From positions 1,652,001-1,716,000 of the forward strand of contig JALCLG010000001.1 in the NCBI GenBank assembly GCA_022647725.1: DNA of 64,000 nucleotides, written 5' to 3'. Shown piece by piece: positions 54,726 through 64,000 of the stretch; positions within the stretch are counted from its first letter, which is position 1, and the number at the start of each line of letters is the position of its first letter. Both the position numbers and the translations under genes were made by a program. The notes below the pieces were generated by a model. The model saw only the letters and a program-made list of their open reading frames with translations, had not been told where the DNA came from and ran no database searches. The stretch comes from Bacilli bacterium. GTDB lineage: Bacteria; Bacillota_I; Bacilli_A; RFN20; CAG-288.

Positions 54726-57674
54726 TTATCCTTTCTCAAAGGTCTGCACCGTATCGAACGTCGTCATATGGTAAGGTTTGAGCTCATTGCCCTGACTGTC
54801 CAGGTAACCGAACTCAATCAGCTTCTTGGTGATTTCCTTGTTGATGATGGTCACGGCATCGGAGATGACCTGACGGGTGTTCTTGGCATCCAGGACAATG
54901 CTGTTCCAGCTGTTGGAGAGTTCCCGTTCCAGCATGTACCATCCCGGAACCTTGGGAATCTCGCGGAGCCAATTCCATTGACTGAGAATCGTCTCCTTTT
55001 CCTGGGCCGTGAAGATAATGGAATCTTGGAAGGCGTTGAGATTGGCGGAGTTCCAGATATAGCCTTGTCCATAGAGGAGCGATAGCTTGCTGGCGAACTC
55101 TTTCTGGACATCCTCACTCGACCACCACTTCAGCAGTTCCCAGCCGGCTTTGTCTTTCGTGCTGTCGCCCGAGGGAAGAAGACTCATGGATGTTGACGAA
55201 CCCGTTTGCCAGCGGGCAATAGAGCCATCGCTTTGCCGGACACCGGGAGCCAAGGCTATCTTCCATTTGCCGCTGATTTCCGGGGCAGCGATGGAAAGAC
55301 GGACATAGGTATCAAAGGTAGAGACACCGATGGGAAGAGAACCATTTCGGAAAGAATCAAAGAAATTTGAAACCTGACTTTCCATACCATAGAGCGTGTA
55401 GAGTTCTGTCATCATCTTGATAGCATTTAAGGAACTTTCCTCATCGATAGTGGTCTTGGTGCCATCCTCACTGAACAGGTTTCCGCCATACTGGAAGATG
55501 AAGGGCGCCGTCGTCATGATGGATTTGGAGGCGGTGGAAGTAGAGAGCGGAATATAGAAGTTCATGCCGTTGCGTTCCAGTTTCGGCAGGAGATTGATGA
55601 CATCCTCCCAGGTCTCCGGCAAGGAGAAGCCATAACGGTCGAGGATATCCTTGCGGTAGTACATGACATAGAAATCCTGAGTCTCCGGCAGGCCTAAGCC
55701 CCGGTTATCCGAAATCAAATTGATCAAAGACCCCGGTGAGAAACGTTTCAGGACTTCCCCATAATCCTCATACTGGGTCAGATCCACGGTCAGTCCGCGG
55801 ATGCCCATTTCATAGGGGAGCCAGTTGGAGATGCCCATCACGGCATTGGGGGAAATCTTGGCGGCATTGGAGAGAATCAGTTTGCCTTCGTCGGAGAGAA
55901 TCGTAAACTGGACCTGGTAGCCGGTTCTTGCGGCAAAATCGGATTCATCCATCAGCTGCTGCATCAGATCCACATACTGGCGGCTTCTGGCTACCCAGAC
56001 CTGAATGGTCTTCTTGTTCTTGCTGGTCATGGAGTAATCCTTGAAGAAAGTCGAGAAGAACTTCTTCAGATGCTCGCTGAAGCTGAACCAACCGCTTTGG
56101 TAACTCATCAGGGCTTTGCCGTCCGCCGGTCCGATAAGGATCCGGTCGATCTCCAGCGGAGAGGACTGCAGGTCGCTCTTGGCCGAGGCCAGGCTGGCGA
56201 TGATGGAAGAACCGCCTTCGGAGAACTCCGCGTATTTGTTGGGAATGTATTGAGGTTTGGCTAAGATGCCTTCCAGAGCAGTGATGACGCTCTGAATATC
56301 GATGGTGGCGGTGAAGTCGGTCGTGGCACCGTTGATCAGGTAAATTTCTTTCTTGGCTTTCTGAAGACTGCTGACAATGTCTTTCAGCTTTTCCACAACG
56401 CCGGGAAAGTCTTTCTCAGGACTCCATTCCCGGGCGGCATCATTGACGGTGCCGGCAATCCGTTTCAGCCCAAGGTAGATGGTGTTGAGGTCATCAATGG
56501 ACTGAGCCAGGAAATCAATCTTCTCCTGATAAAGGGACTGGTCGATCTTGAACGTCAGCGAATGGCTGCCGGCAGTGAGATAGAAACTGAAGGGAGTTTG
56601 GTTGCTGTCCTGAAGGTCGTAGGCATGGACGTTGGGCTGGTAGGTGAGCGGATAATGAAGCATTTCCCCGAAGGGAACCTTCCCATCCAGGAAGAGCGTT
56701 GCAAAGGTCGTGTGATTGGAGTTATCGACCTTGCCACTGAGGGTCATCTGATAGAGCCCCTCGGTTTCAGCCGCAAAGGTATACGTGACCATTTCCGAAG
56801 AAGCTGAGAAATTGCTTAAGGTGTTCAATCGATTATGATTAGTATCATAGGGAGCGGCATTGACATCGGATTCATAGGTCGGAATCGGCTGGGTGTCGTT
56901 CTTGGTTGTGAAGTGTTCGCCTTGGATATCGTCCAGCCGGACGCCCTTGGCTTTTCCCTGATATTGGGACTCGTATTCCTGGTAAGACAGGATCGTCTGC
57001 GGATTTTCCATGGTAAGATCCCCCACCAGGAAATCTCCGGAATCCGTGACATCCAGCTCCACGGCATTGCTGCCGGCCTGAAGGGTGAATTCATACGGCA
57101 GAGGGGAGGCATAGCTTTCATCATAGAGAGCCAAACTCTGCCAGCCCTCTACTTTCGTTTGGGAAGGAACAATCTCATTGCCATAGGAATCCGTCTTGAA
57201 GGTGGCTGAGGAACTCTTCCATAAGGCTCTCAGCTTCACCCGGTCCAGCACATCCTGGCCATTGATCAGCACCGAAACTTCGCTGTCATGGAAGCCATTG
57301 TGCAGCAAGGCAACGTCCAGCGTCAGGGCAACGGTCTGAGTCTTTTCACAGGTGAGCGTATAGGTGACTTTCTTGCCATTGGTGACTTGATAGACTTTCG
57401 GACCGGTATACCCTAAGGTATCCACCGGCACCGTTCCGTCGCTGGTCTCCGGGTGGCAGCCCTGACTAAAGGCATCATTCCGTCGTGCCTGATAGGACTG
57501 GTAAGCAAAATCATTGTCATAGGCAGTCTGCTTGGGAACTGCCAGGACCGCAACTAAAACAAGGAGAATCACTCCGACGACACTCCAGGCGGTCCCTTTC
57601 TTATGTTTCTTGAAGAAAGAAAGGAACCGATTGGATTTTTTCGCTGACGGATTGTTTTTCTCCTCGCCGCTCAT
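54726..57674 (-). CDS. Giant membrane-anchored sugar-binding protein
   Basis: A 982-residue protein. A basic cytoplasmic N-terminus and one membrane helix (about 28-48, no lipobox) are followed by about 500 residues with beta-sandwich-like modules ([40 protein letters not shown]), resembling galactose-binding-type carbohydrate modules, and a helical linker. The C-terminal ~420 residues are a family 1 solute-binding domain ([49 protein letters not shown]). Fusing glycan-binding modules, a tether and a transport receptor in one chain is unusual. It presumably feeds the adjacent permease pair. Confidence 0.85.
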   Translation of the reverse strand: MSGEEKNNPSAKKSNRFLSFFKKHKKGTAWSVVGVILLVLVAVLAVPKQTAYDNDFAYQSYQARRNDAFSQGCHPETSDGTVPVDTLGYTGPKVYQVTNGKKVTYTLTCEKTQTVALTLDVALLHNGFHDSEVSVLINGQDVLDRVKLRALWKSSSATFKTDSYGNEIVPSQTKVEGWQSLALYDESYASPLPYEFTLQAGSNAVELDVTDSGDFLVGDLTMENPQTILSYQEYESQYQGKAKGVRLDDIQGEHFTTKNDTQPIPTYESDVNAAPYDTNHNRLNTLSNFSASSEMVTYTFAAETEGLYQMTLSGKVDNSNHTTFATLFLDGKVPFGEMLHYPLTYQPNVHAYDLQDSNQTPFSFYLTAGSHSLTFKIDQSLYQEKIDFLAQSIDDLNTIYLGLKRIAGTVNDAAREWSPEKDFPGVVEKLKDIVSSLQKAKKEIYLINGATTDFTATIDIQSVITALEGILAKPQYIPNKYAEFSEGGSSIIASLASAKSDLQSSPLEIDRILIGPADGKALMSYQSGWFSFSEHLKKFFSTFFKDYSMTSKNKKTIQVWVARSRQYVDLMQQLMDESDFAARTGYQVQFTILSDEGKLILSNAAKISPNAVMGISNWLPYEMGIRGLTVDLTQYEDYGEVLKRFSPGSLINLISDNRGLGLPETQDFYVMYYRKDILDRYGFSLPETWEDVINLLPKLERNGMNFYIPLSTSTASKSIMTTAPFIFQYGGNLFSEDGTKTTIDEESSLNAIKMMTELYTLYGMESQVSNFFDSFRNGSLPIGVSTFDTYVRLSIAAPEISGKWKIALAPGVRQSDGSIARWQTGSSTSMSLLPSGDSTKDKAGWELLKWWSSEDVQKEFASKLSLLYGQGYIWNSANLNAFQDSIIFTAQEKETILSQWNWLREIPKVPGWYMLERELSNSWNSIVLDAKNTRQVISDAVTIINKEITKKLIEFGYLDSQGNELKPYHMTTFDTVQTFEKG

Positions 57675-57679
57675 TGAAA

Positions 57680-59194
57680 TCAGTTATACTTTCCGCCGTT
57701 CTTCGTCATCCAGGAGGTATAGGCTTCATTGGCTTTGGTGTTCAGCTCTTCGGCATAGGTATTGATGTTGCCGTTGCCTTTGACACAGCCATCGAGATAC
57801 TGGCCGATGTTGCAGTTGTCATAGACGGTCGGCTTGCTGGCATCGCTGGGATTGGGAATCGTCACCGAAAGACCCGTGCCTAACTTCCAACGGGACTGGA
57901 CATAGTTCGGAACGACTTTGACGCCTTCCGGCATCCCGGTGGACAAGGTGTTGTAGACATCGCGGATGCCGCTTACGACCGTACCGCTTCCGCTGGTCTC
58001 CTCATCGGGAAACAAAGTGAAATAACTGTCCAAGACATCCTTATCGGTCGTGAGCGGAAGCGTATTGCATTTGTTGCCGCCCGCCTTATAAGCCTTATAA
58101 AGATCAAAACGTTTCTGCATGCCTTCCTTTCCGAAGCTCATCCATTTGGCAAATTTGTAGGCGAGTTCCGGATTCTTGGTGTTCTTATAGACACAGTAAT
58201 AGTCGCCGATGATGGTATTGCGTCCACCCGGCAGACCGATGAACTTGATGCCGAACTGCGGATTCTTTGAGATCATGTCCGGTATCTCATAGGTATAGCC
58301 GAAACGCAAGGCCATATAGCCTTTGTCCCATGCGGAGATCATCATGCTGTCGCTGTCCAAGGACCCATTGCCGACCTTGGCTTGCTCGGTCGCGCTTAAG
58401 CTGTCGAAAGACATCTTCGAGTCATAAATGGACTTGGCTTCGCTGATGGCATTCTTGAACTCATCGGAGTTGAGATGATAGGCCGAGCCGTCCCAGGTGA
58501 AATAGCCATAATCCTTGTTGGAGACGGAAGGCAGGATCTCATAAAGGTTGTCGACATAATTCATGCCGACATACTCCGGATGCTTCTTGACTTCAGTCAG
58601 CAGGGATTTGACATCCTCCCAACTGGAATCGTATCCGATGGTTTTATTGAGATCGGTCGCAATATCCGTATTGGCAAAGAAACCAGCCATATTGAGGCGG
58701 CACGGCACCGCATAGATACCGCTCTTGAAATGGACGGCATTTTCAATGCCGCTGGGAATGGTTGACCATTCACTGTCAGCTTTGGCATAAGAGGAGATAT
58801 CGAGAGCATATTCTTCAGCTAAGGGGTAATCCATGTTCGGCGTCATGTAGACATCGGCGGCCGTATCCTTCTGAACTGAAGCCCGGATGTTGATCCAATA
58901 ATCGTCGCCGCTTCCGACATTATCGACAATCTTGATCTTGACGTTGTTGGCCTGCTCAAAGGCAGCTACCAACTGACGTTCGGGGTTGTTCTGCTTTTCC
59001 GTGCCGGTATCCCAGGAACGATAGACGAGGTCATAGCCTTCGTTGCCGGAATCCGACGTGCTGGTGGCGTCACTGGTCGTGCTGGTCGGGGTGGCAGAAG
59101 AAGCAGTGGAATCCGACGCAGCCGTCGTTTTGCAGCCGGTCAAGGCTAAGACTGATAGCAAAGTGAAGGCCGTCATTTTTCTGATTTCATTCAT
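57680..59194 (-). CDS. Sugar-binding lipoprotein (family 1)
   Basis: A 504-residue solute-binding lipoprotein with lipobox LALTGC (Cys21) and a Ser/Thr linker. Family features: VYRSWDTGTEKQNNPERQLVAAFEQANNVKIKI, NMAGFFANTDIA, WEDVKSLLTEVKKHPEYVG and AYKFAKWMSFGKEGMQ. It is the second gene of the operon, directly after the GH94 gene. With the membrane-anchored protein downstream, the locus encodes two binding proteins for two permease pairs; which serves which is not decided by gene order. Confidence 0.93.
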   Translation of the reverse strand: MNEIRKMTAFTLLSVLALTGCKTTAASDSTASSATPTSTTSDATSTSDSGNEGYDLVYRSWDTGTEKQNNPERQLVAAFEQANNVKIKIVDNVGSGDDYWINIRASVQKDTAADVYMTPNMDYPLAEEYALDISSYAKADSEWSTIPSGIENAVHFKSGIYAVPCRLNMAGFFANTDIATDLNKTIGYDSSWEDVKSLLTEVKKHPEYVGMNYVDNLYEILPSVSNKDYGYFTWDGSAYHLNSDEFKNAISEAKSIYDSKMSFDSLSATEQAKVGNGSLDSDSMMISAWDKGYMALRFGYTYEIPDMISKNPQFGIKFIGLPGGRNTIIGDYYCVYKNTKNPELAYKFAKWMSFGKEGMQKRFDLYKAYKAGGNKCNTLPLTTDKDVLDSYFTLFPDEETSGSGTVVSGIRDVYNTLSTGMPEGVKVVPNYVQSRWKLGTGLSVTIPNPSDASKPTVYDNCNIGQYLDGCVKGNGNINTYAEELNTKANEAYTSWMTKNGGKYN

Positions 59195-59214
59195 ATTTTT
59201 CTTTTCCTCCGGGA

Positions 59215-61570
59215 TTAAGCAATTTCGACAACGACGTCGTAGTGGGATATTTTCTTATTAAAGGGAATGATGTTTCCAGAGACCGCTTTGCCGTTGAGGG
59301 TCATTTTGGCAAGACCTGTCCGTTTAACCGTGATCGTCACGTCTTTGCCGGCATAGACCCGATGGTAATGGTAGCCATCCCAAGCCTTCGGCAGACAAGG
59401 CTTGATTCGCAAACCTTCAGGAACGCCTTCAACGCCAAGGATGCCATGAACAGCAACGTTATGCATCCACTGAGCCGAACCGGAATACCAGCTCCAGCCG
59501 CCTTTGCCGTAGAAGGGAGAAATCGGACCGTCGGAGTTGCCTGGAGTCACATAAGGTTCACTTTTCAGGACATCGATGTCCTTGCTGCGGTGCGGCGGAC
59601 AAATCCGCTGATAGGCCTGGTAGGCCCGCTCATTGTCGCCCATCTGGGCATAAGCTAGGACGGCCCAGGTTGCGGCATGGGTGTAAACGCCACCATTTTC
59701 TCTTAAGCCCGGAGCATAGCGGGTGACATACCCGATATCCGGGTGGGGATGGGTATAGGCCGGATAGAGCAGGAGAGCACCGTAATCCTTTAAGAGGTAA
59801 CGGGTGACGCTGGCCATGGCTTTCGTCTTATGTTCTTCGTCGGTAATATCGCTGATGACGGCCCATACCTGCGGATTGAGGAAAACTTTTCCTTCCTGGG
59901 TTGTATGGCTGCCGACCAGCTTTCCTGCATCGGTCGTTGCTTGGAGGAAATAAGAGCCATCCCATCCATAAGCGTTGAAAGTGTCTCTTGCCTGTTTCTT
60001 CTTTTCATTGACAAGGCCACGGGTCTTATCATCGTTTTCATAATTGAGCAGGACATCAAAATGATTCAAAATGTAATAAAGGAATTCATTGACCCAGAAA
60101 GATTCGCCTTTCATGCCATGGCCGACAGCGGAAAGTCCGTCGTTCCAGTCATTGTCTCCCATCAGCTGCACACCTCGGGAGGAGACCATCTCGAACGAAT
60201 GCTTGAGAGCACGGACGCAGTGATCGTAAAGCGTGGCCTGACTGCCATCGACAAAGGGAATCACTTCATCGAGAATGGCAAAGTCCTGGGTCTCGTTGAC
60301 ATAACTGATGACCGCATAAGGCAGCCACAGGAAGTCATCCGAGCAGTTGCCACGAGGACCCCCAGGTATGGATGGGCAGCCACCAATGGTAAACATCGCC
60401 TTTCTGGAATTGGTGGGCTGCATGTAGAAGAATCTGTTTTTTGGTCAGCTCAGGTTCACTTTCCAGGAAGCATAAAGAATCCTGCAGCTGGTCGCGGAAA
60501 CCGATGCCGCCGCTGATCTGGTAATAGGCGGCTTTGGCCCACATCCGACAGCTTAAGGCCTGATACTTACTCCAAATGTTGGTAAAGACATCAAATTCCT
60601 TGTCGGGTGTCTCAACCGTTTCTTTCGTCAATAAATCGGTCCAGAAGTTTTTGACGGACTGAAGATCCTTGGCACAGGCGGCTAAGGTCGTCTTCTGGAT
60701 CAGCTTATGGTAATTCTCGTTCTCGTTGCTGGCCATGCCGATGGTAAAGACCAGTTCCTTCGTCTCTCCGGCTTTCAAAGGAAGATGAGTCCGCATAGCA
60801 CCGACCGGATCGCCGAAACGTCCTTGGGTTCCTTTTAATTCCTTGCTGACCATAGCTTGGGCAGTCGTCTCATCGTGATACATCCCTAAGAAAGCTTCTT
60901 TATCGGTATCAAAGGAGGAAACCTTTTGGGAACAGGCAAAGAAACCGGTATAGGGCCAGTCATCATTGTTGTAAATGCCCTGACTATCAGGGAAGCCCCA
61001 CAGGCATTTAGTGACAAGGATGGAATTCAGTTTCGGATCAAAAGACAAGGTTGAGAAAAGCTTCTGGAATTCCCGGTGACAGTCATAGGCTATGCCCGGT
61101 GCCCATTCGAAGTAACCTGTCACATCCAAATCCCGGTCTTTCTTTCCCAAATTCGTAAGACGGAAATGGAGATATTCCATCGGGGAATCATGGGAGACAA
61201 AGACAGTCATTTCTGACCGGATGCCATCAGTTTCCCTTAGGAAGGTGGAATAGCCCTGGCCGTGATGGACTTCATAACGGTCACAGGGAGTCATGATCGG
61301 TTTCAGAGTTGCCGAGAAGTAATGTCCGGTCTGGCGATCGCGGATATAGAAGTACTTTCCCCAGTTATCCTTAACGATATCCTGAAAGAGCCTGGTCAGA
61401 CGATTCTGTTCCGCGTTGTTGCGGAAGGAGAATCCTCCGCCCATCTGTGAGACAATCAGAGAATAGTCCCCGTTGGAGATGACGTTAATCCAAGGTCTTG
61501 GAGTATAGGGATTCGTGATGATGTATTCCCGCCCATCGTCTGAGAAATGTCCGTACTTGCATTTAATCAT
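59215..61570 (-). CDS. GH94 phosphorylase (cellobiose-phosphorylase-like), with one frameshift
   Basis: About 785 residues once a single frame break is healed. Landmarks: YGHFSDDGREYIITNPYTPRPW, the HGQGYSTF loop, SDDFLWLPYAV, the general-acid Asp in GDNDWNDGLSAVG, YVTRYAPGLRENGGVYTHAATW and PYVTPGNSDGP, as in cellobiose phosphorylases. The enzyme would cleave a beta-glucoside with phosphate to give glucose 1-phosphate. The frame breaks at CCCCC (60359-60363); with four C the coding strand reads through as LPIHTWGPRGNCSDD. Size fits disaccharide phosphorylases rather than the ~1100-residue beta-1,2-oligoglucan phosphorylases. Start 61570 follows GGTGGAG. First gene of the operon. Confidence 0.88.
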
Positions 61571-61618
61571 GGCTTTGCTCCACCCAAACAACCACAAAGA
61601 GAGCCTTTGGTTACTTCA

Positions 61619-61648
61619 ATTATAGATAAGGTAGGAAAGCTAAAACAA
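61619..61648 (-). promoter_or_regulatory. Promoter of the glycan-utilisation operon
   Basis: On the minus strand TTGTTT is followed after 18 bp by a perfect TATAAT (plus-strand 61619-61624), about 50 bp upstream of the GH94 start. Confidence 0.65.
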
Positions 61649-61669
61649 TATAAAGGCTTAGTTAATTTG

Positions 61670-61697
61670 TTGAAAATTCATTGAAAATTATTGAAAA
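61670..61697. repeat. Three helically phased TTGAAAA direct repeats
   Basis: TTGAAAA begins at 61670, 61681 and 61691, that is at 11- and 10-bp intervals. They lie just upstream of the operon promoter, where an activator or a curved A-tract could act. Confidence 0.6.
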
Positions 61698-61808
61698 AGA
61701 GTAAAGCCCTTTCATTGCATATCATCCAGCCATGGAAAGATTGAGAAAATCAAAAAGGAAAAAGAAACGGAAACTATATAGCTAAACAAACAAAGGTGAA
61801 TAAATAGT

Positions 61809-61838
61809 TTTTACGAAAATTGATTTTCTTTTGTAAAA
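61809..61838. promoter_or_regulatory. Imperfect palindrome, candidate operator
   Basis: TTTTACGAAAAT (61809-61820) and ATTTTC (61823-61828) with GTAAAA (61833-61838) form an inverted repeat with a four-T bulge, in the region between the divergent operon and LacI gene. Confidence 0.45.
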
Positions 61839-61841
61839 GAA

Positions 61842-61856
61842 TGCTAAAAATTAGCA
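61842..61856. promoter_or_regulatory. Perfect palindrome TGCTAA-AAA-TTAGCA, candidate operator
   Basis: An inverted repeat with 6-bp arms and a three-base centre, about 225 bp from the regulator start. It is a plausible site for the LacI-type dimer, although LacI operators usually have a central CG. Confidence 0.45.
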
Positions 61857-62041
61857 AAATGTGAATACATTACTCTTCAAGGCATACGAGACAAAAGGGT
61901 CTTCTCAGAAGTTTCACCAAGCCAAAAAACTGCATAACATCGTCTCTTGTTTTTTAGAAACAACGGGATTTACCCTTACGATTTGGCAGTCTTGATAGAG
62001 CGGTTGCAAAGAAAAAATATTTCATAATTTCAATGGATTTA

Positions 62042-62071
62042 TTGAAATTCAATTGCCAAAACGACTATACT
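62042..62071 (+). promoter_or_regulatory. Promoter of the LacI-type regulator, close to its start codon
   Basis: TTGAAA (62042-62047) and TATACT (62066-62071) are spaced by 18 bp. The ATG at 62081 lies 10 bp past the -10, so the transcript would be leaderless or nearly so; this fits the missing Shine-Dalgarno sequence. Confidence 0.6.
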
Positions 62072-62080
62072 GAAATCATT

Positions 62081-63019
62081 ATGGCAACATTAAAAGATAT
62101 TGCGCTGAAGACAGGCTTCTCGGTTTCGACCGTTTGTTATGCCCTGAATAATGATCACCGCATCCCCGAAGAGACTCGTGACAAAATTGTTCAAGCGAGC
62201 AATGAATTACATTACGAGAGGAAAAAATCCGCTTCTCCAAAAACAGATTATCGGAAATTCGTGGTTTTCTGCATTGCTTCTATGAATGGCGTTATTTATA
62301 CCGAATTGTTTGATGCCATTCACCGGGTTCTCCACCTTTCCAACTGCAAAGTGATGATCTATCTTGGAACCGATATTACCAACATTCATTGGATGGATGG
62401 GCTGATTATTCTGAATCCGAATGTCAAAGACAAGGATATTCGGGAGATGGTCTCTCGAAAAATACCTGTCGTCGTGATGGACCGGGAAGCGGATATTGAT
62501 GGTGTCTCTTCGGTCGTCCTGGATAACAGCAACGGCATGACGGAACTGACAAGACGAGTCTTAGCCAAGGGGGCCAAGACCTTCGCCTTTGTTTCCGGGC
62601 CGGATAATTCCATTGAATCCCAATTGCGCTTCGCTGGCTTCCAAACCGGGTTAGCCGAAAAATCGGTCTCTTTTTCCGAAGAAAATCATTTCCATGGTGA
62701 TTTCACTGTGGATTCCGGCTACATTGTGGCGGAGACTTCTTTTGTTCATGCCGTGGAACTGCCGGATGCCATTGTCTGCGCCAACGACGAGATGGCCTTA
62801 GGCATCATGCAGGCTTTCCATGATTACAATGTTGACTATTTTGGCAAAACCATTATTACCGGCTTCGATGGCTCGGCTAACAAGACCCATCTCGGCTTCA
62901 TCACCTGCAAATGCAATCACACCCATTGGGGCTCTGTGGCCGCTTATGTTCTGACCGAGATGTTCAGCAAAATCCGCTCTGAGAAGATCAAGATTCTGGT
63001 GGATGTCACGGAGTACTGA
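62081..63019 (+). CDS. LacI-family transcriptional regulator
   Basis: A protein of about 312 residues. The helix-turn-helix MATLKDIALKTGFSVSTVCYALNN is at the N-terminus with the hinge helix region after it, followed by a periplasmic-binding-protein-like effector domain (IPVVVMDREADIDGVSSVVLDN; DAIVCANDEMALGIMQAF; ITGFDGS). The frame extends 16 codons upstream, but the promoter lies inside that stretch, so ATG 62081 is the likely start. Divergent from the glycan operon, it is the obvious candidate to control it in response to an imported saccharide. Confidence 0.92.
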   Translation: MATLKDIALKTGFSVSTVCYALNNDHRIPEETRDKIVQASNELHYERKKSASPKTDYRKFVVFCIASMNGVIYTELFDAIHRVLHLSNCKVMIYLGTDITNIHWMDGLIILNPNVKDKDIREMVSRKIPVVVMDREADIDGVSSVVLDNSNGMTELTRRVLAKGAKTFAFVSGPDNSIESQLRFAGFQTGLAEKSVSFSEENHFHGDFTVDSGYIVAETSFVHAVELPDAIVCANDEMALGIMQAFHDYNVDYFGKTIITGFDGSANKTHLGFITCKCNHTHWGSVAAYVLTEMFSKIRSEKIKILVDVTEY

Positions 63020-63021
63020 GC

Positions 63022-63717
63022 GTGTCCTACATTGAAATCCTGATTTTGGTATTTCTCTGCCTTATCGGAGTGATTCTCACTCTGTGGGTAGGCTATTTAG
63101 GTATTGTCAGATACCGCAAGGCAAATGAGGAAACCCAGGATGGTTCCTATGATAGAAGTAAAAATGAGGAACTGGGTCATACCATGGTCAGATCCGCTTG
63201 GATAACTGGCCTTTCGGCCTTCGTCCTCGTTGCATTGCTAGTGCCCAAAATGGTCTTTTCAGCTCATGGCGATATCATCGAAGAAAAAGATTCCTATTGG
63301 GTGATGGTTACCGATGATTCCATGGCCAGCGTCAGCAGTGAGAATGCCGATTTGACCCAGGCCGGACTCGCCGATCCTGTCTACCGCTATGATGCCTTGG
63401 TTTTCAGCAAAGACACATCCGGGCTGAAAACCTTCGATGTCGTCTTTTATGAGGATGTGGGTAGGGTTGCTATCGCCCGTTACCTTGGTCCAGACAGCCA
63501 GGGGCAGGCAATCTTAGAAAAGGATGCCCTACCGCAAAGCAAGGTTTCACTTCCGTTAGCGCAAATCTTGGGAATCCGGACTGCTCGTAAAGGATTTCTG
63601 TCTTTTCTGCTTTATTTAGGCTCATCGGCAGCCATCTATGTGATGATCGGCTTTCTGCTTGCGGACGAAGCCCTGTATCTTGTACTAGCGTCAAAAACGC
63701 GGCATCTGAACCGTTAA
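63022..63717 (+). CDS. Signal-peptidase-like (S26-type) membrane protein, probably degenerate
   Basis: A 231-residue protein with membrane helices at about 5-27, 58-78 and 195-220. The middle part recalls SipW/ER-type signal peptidases: a DSM motif (VTDDSMASV, near residue 100), DALVF and FDVVFYEDVGRVAIARYLG. The His that follows in this subfamily (HRV/HRY) is Ala here (IARYL), so proteolytic activity is doubtful. The GTG start 2 bp after the LacI stop has GGAG upstream, suggesting co-transcription. Assignment is by motif pattern only. Confidence 0.55.
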   Translation: MSYIEILILVFLCLIGVILTLWVGYLGIVRYRKANEETQDGSYDRSKNEELGHTMVRSAWITGLSAFVLVALLVPKMVFSAHGDIIEEKDSYWVMVTDDSMASVSSENADLTQAGLADPVYRYDALVFSKDTSGLKTFDVVFYEDVGRVAIARYLGPDSQGQAILEKDALPQSKVSLPLAQILGIRTARKGFLSFLLYLGSSAAIYVMIGFLLADEALYLVLASKTRHLNR

Positions 63718-64000
63718 GAGGAGCTCTTCCCGTCGGATATCGGCTCTTTACCAGTGAGAATCGCAATCTCAGCGGAATGATCCTGATTCTTTGGGGTGTC
63801 TGGCTCTTTAGGAGGCAAATATTTCGTGGTGTCTTTCAACTGAAGACGACTGGCGTAATCGGCCAAGAAGAGATGCTCTTTTTTCAGAGAAAACAGTAAT
63901 AAGGAAGCCAACCCTAAAAGGGCTGAGAAAACAATGAAATAAAGATAGCGAACCCCGGAACAGAGAGACACCGTCAGCAAGGAAAACTGACCTAAAAGGA
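63714..64000 (-). CDS. Membrane protein of unknown function, 5'-partial at the window edge
   Basis: The frame stays open to the right edge, so the N-terminus lies outside the window. The visible ~95 residues have a hydrophobic segment (YFIVFSALLGLASLLLF) and a hydrophilic C-terminal tail rich in Lys, Pro and Asp. It ends convergently with a 4-bp overlap with the S26-like gene. No family is recognised. Confidence 0.55.
   Translation of the reverse strand, partial: LLGQFSLLTVSLCSGVRYLYFIVFSALLGLASLLLFSLKKEHLFLADYASRLQLKDTTKYLPPKEPDTPKNQDHSAEIAILTGKEPISDGKSSS

Larger units (their letters stand above)
61571..62080. other. AT-rich divergent regulatory region between the GH94 operon and the LacI gene
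   Basis: About 510 bp without a recognisable gene. It holds the operon promoter (61619-61648), three phased TTGAAAA repeats (61670-61697), two palindromes (61809-61838, 61842-61856) and the regulator promoter (62042-62071). Confidence 0.6.

Noticed and set aside
59215..61570. Assigning the GH94 enzyme as a beta-1,2-oligoglucan phosphorylase
   Set aside because: Those enzymes are about 1100 residues; this one is about 785 and has cellobiose-phosphorylase-like motifs, so only the family is called.
1..64000. CRISPR array, tRNA or rRNA genes
   Set aside because: No regular repeat-spacer array, no cloverleaf-like sequence and no rRNA segment was recognised by reading; the only tandem repeats are coding.

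Overview
The window looks like a chromosomal segment of a Gram-positive, Bacillota-type bacterium with moderate G+C. The evidence is single-membrane lipoproteins with clear lipoboxes, AGGAGG-type ribosome binding sites, sigma-A-like promoters, an RNase J2-like protein, a YerC/TrpR-like regulator and a six-gene Rnf complex. TGA is used as a stop, so the code is standard. An anaerobic, gut- or rumen-type commensal related to Erysipelotrichia/Clostridia is a reasonable inference, but no rRNA or species marker is present to confirm it.

Layout. 1-4 kb: the 3' part of a large secreted MBG-repeat / BspA-type LRR protein. 4-9 kb: a degenerate RNase J (J2-like), then an aguA-aguB-exoA operon (agmatine to putrescine, plus exonuclease III). 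9-11.6 kb: DJ-1/PfpI, a CvpA-like protein and a uridine-kinase-like/CYTH fusion. 11.7-17 kb: one 1802-residue protein with a CvpA-like membrane head. 17-20 kb: CPBP protease, TraX-like protein and an enlarged MscL. 20-25 kb: rnfCDGEA-(small Cys protein)-rnfB, with an unusually short RnfB. 25-31 kb: rmuC, a MATE exporter behind a terminator-like leader hairpin, a GNAT acetyltransferase, a small membrane protein and guaB. 31-33.6 kb: an amino-acid ABC importer operon that ends in a TrpR-family regulator; its binding protein appears circularly permuted. 33.8-35.6 kb: an orphan HPt protein beside a GC-rich IS1182-type transposase remnant.

35.6-63 kb is one glycan-utilisation locus of about 26 kb on the minus strand, read from a promoter near 61.6 kb and flanked by a divergent LacI regulator. 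In transcription order it encodes a GH94 phosphorylase, a lipoprotein sugar-binding protein, a 982-residue membrane-anchored binding protein, two permeases, an NHL/TPR/YIP1 protein, a DUF5696-like protein, a second permease pair, two GH144/PF10091-like enzymes (one a lipoprotein, one cytoplasmic), an MsmK-type ATPase, a multi-module surface lipoprotein and, after a hairpin, GH39 and GH31 enzymes. The picture is surface capture and cleavage of a glucan, ABC import, and phosphorolysis inside the cell. A beta-1,2-glucan-like substrate is a hypothesis only. Four enzyme genes here carry single-base indels, mostly in homopolymer runs, which is either sequencing error or recent decay.

The most interesting items are the circularly permuted binding protein with its palindrome-flanked promoter, the Rnf variant, the kinase-CYTH fusion, the giant CvpA-like protein and the membrane-tethered capture/import locus.
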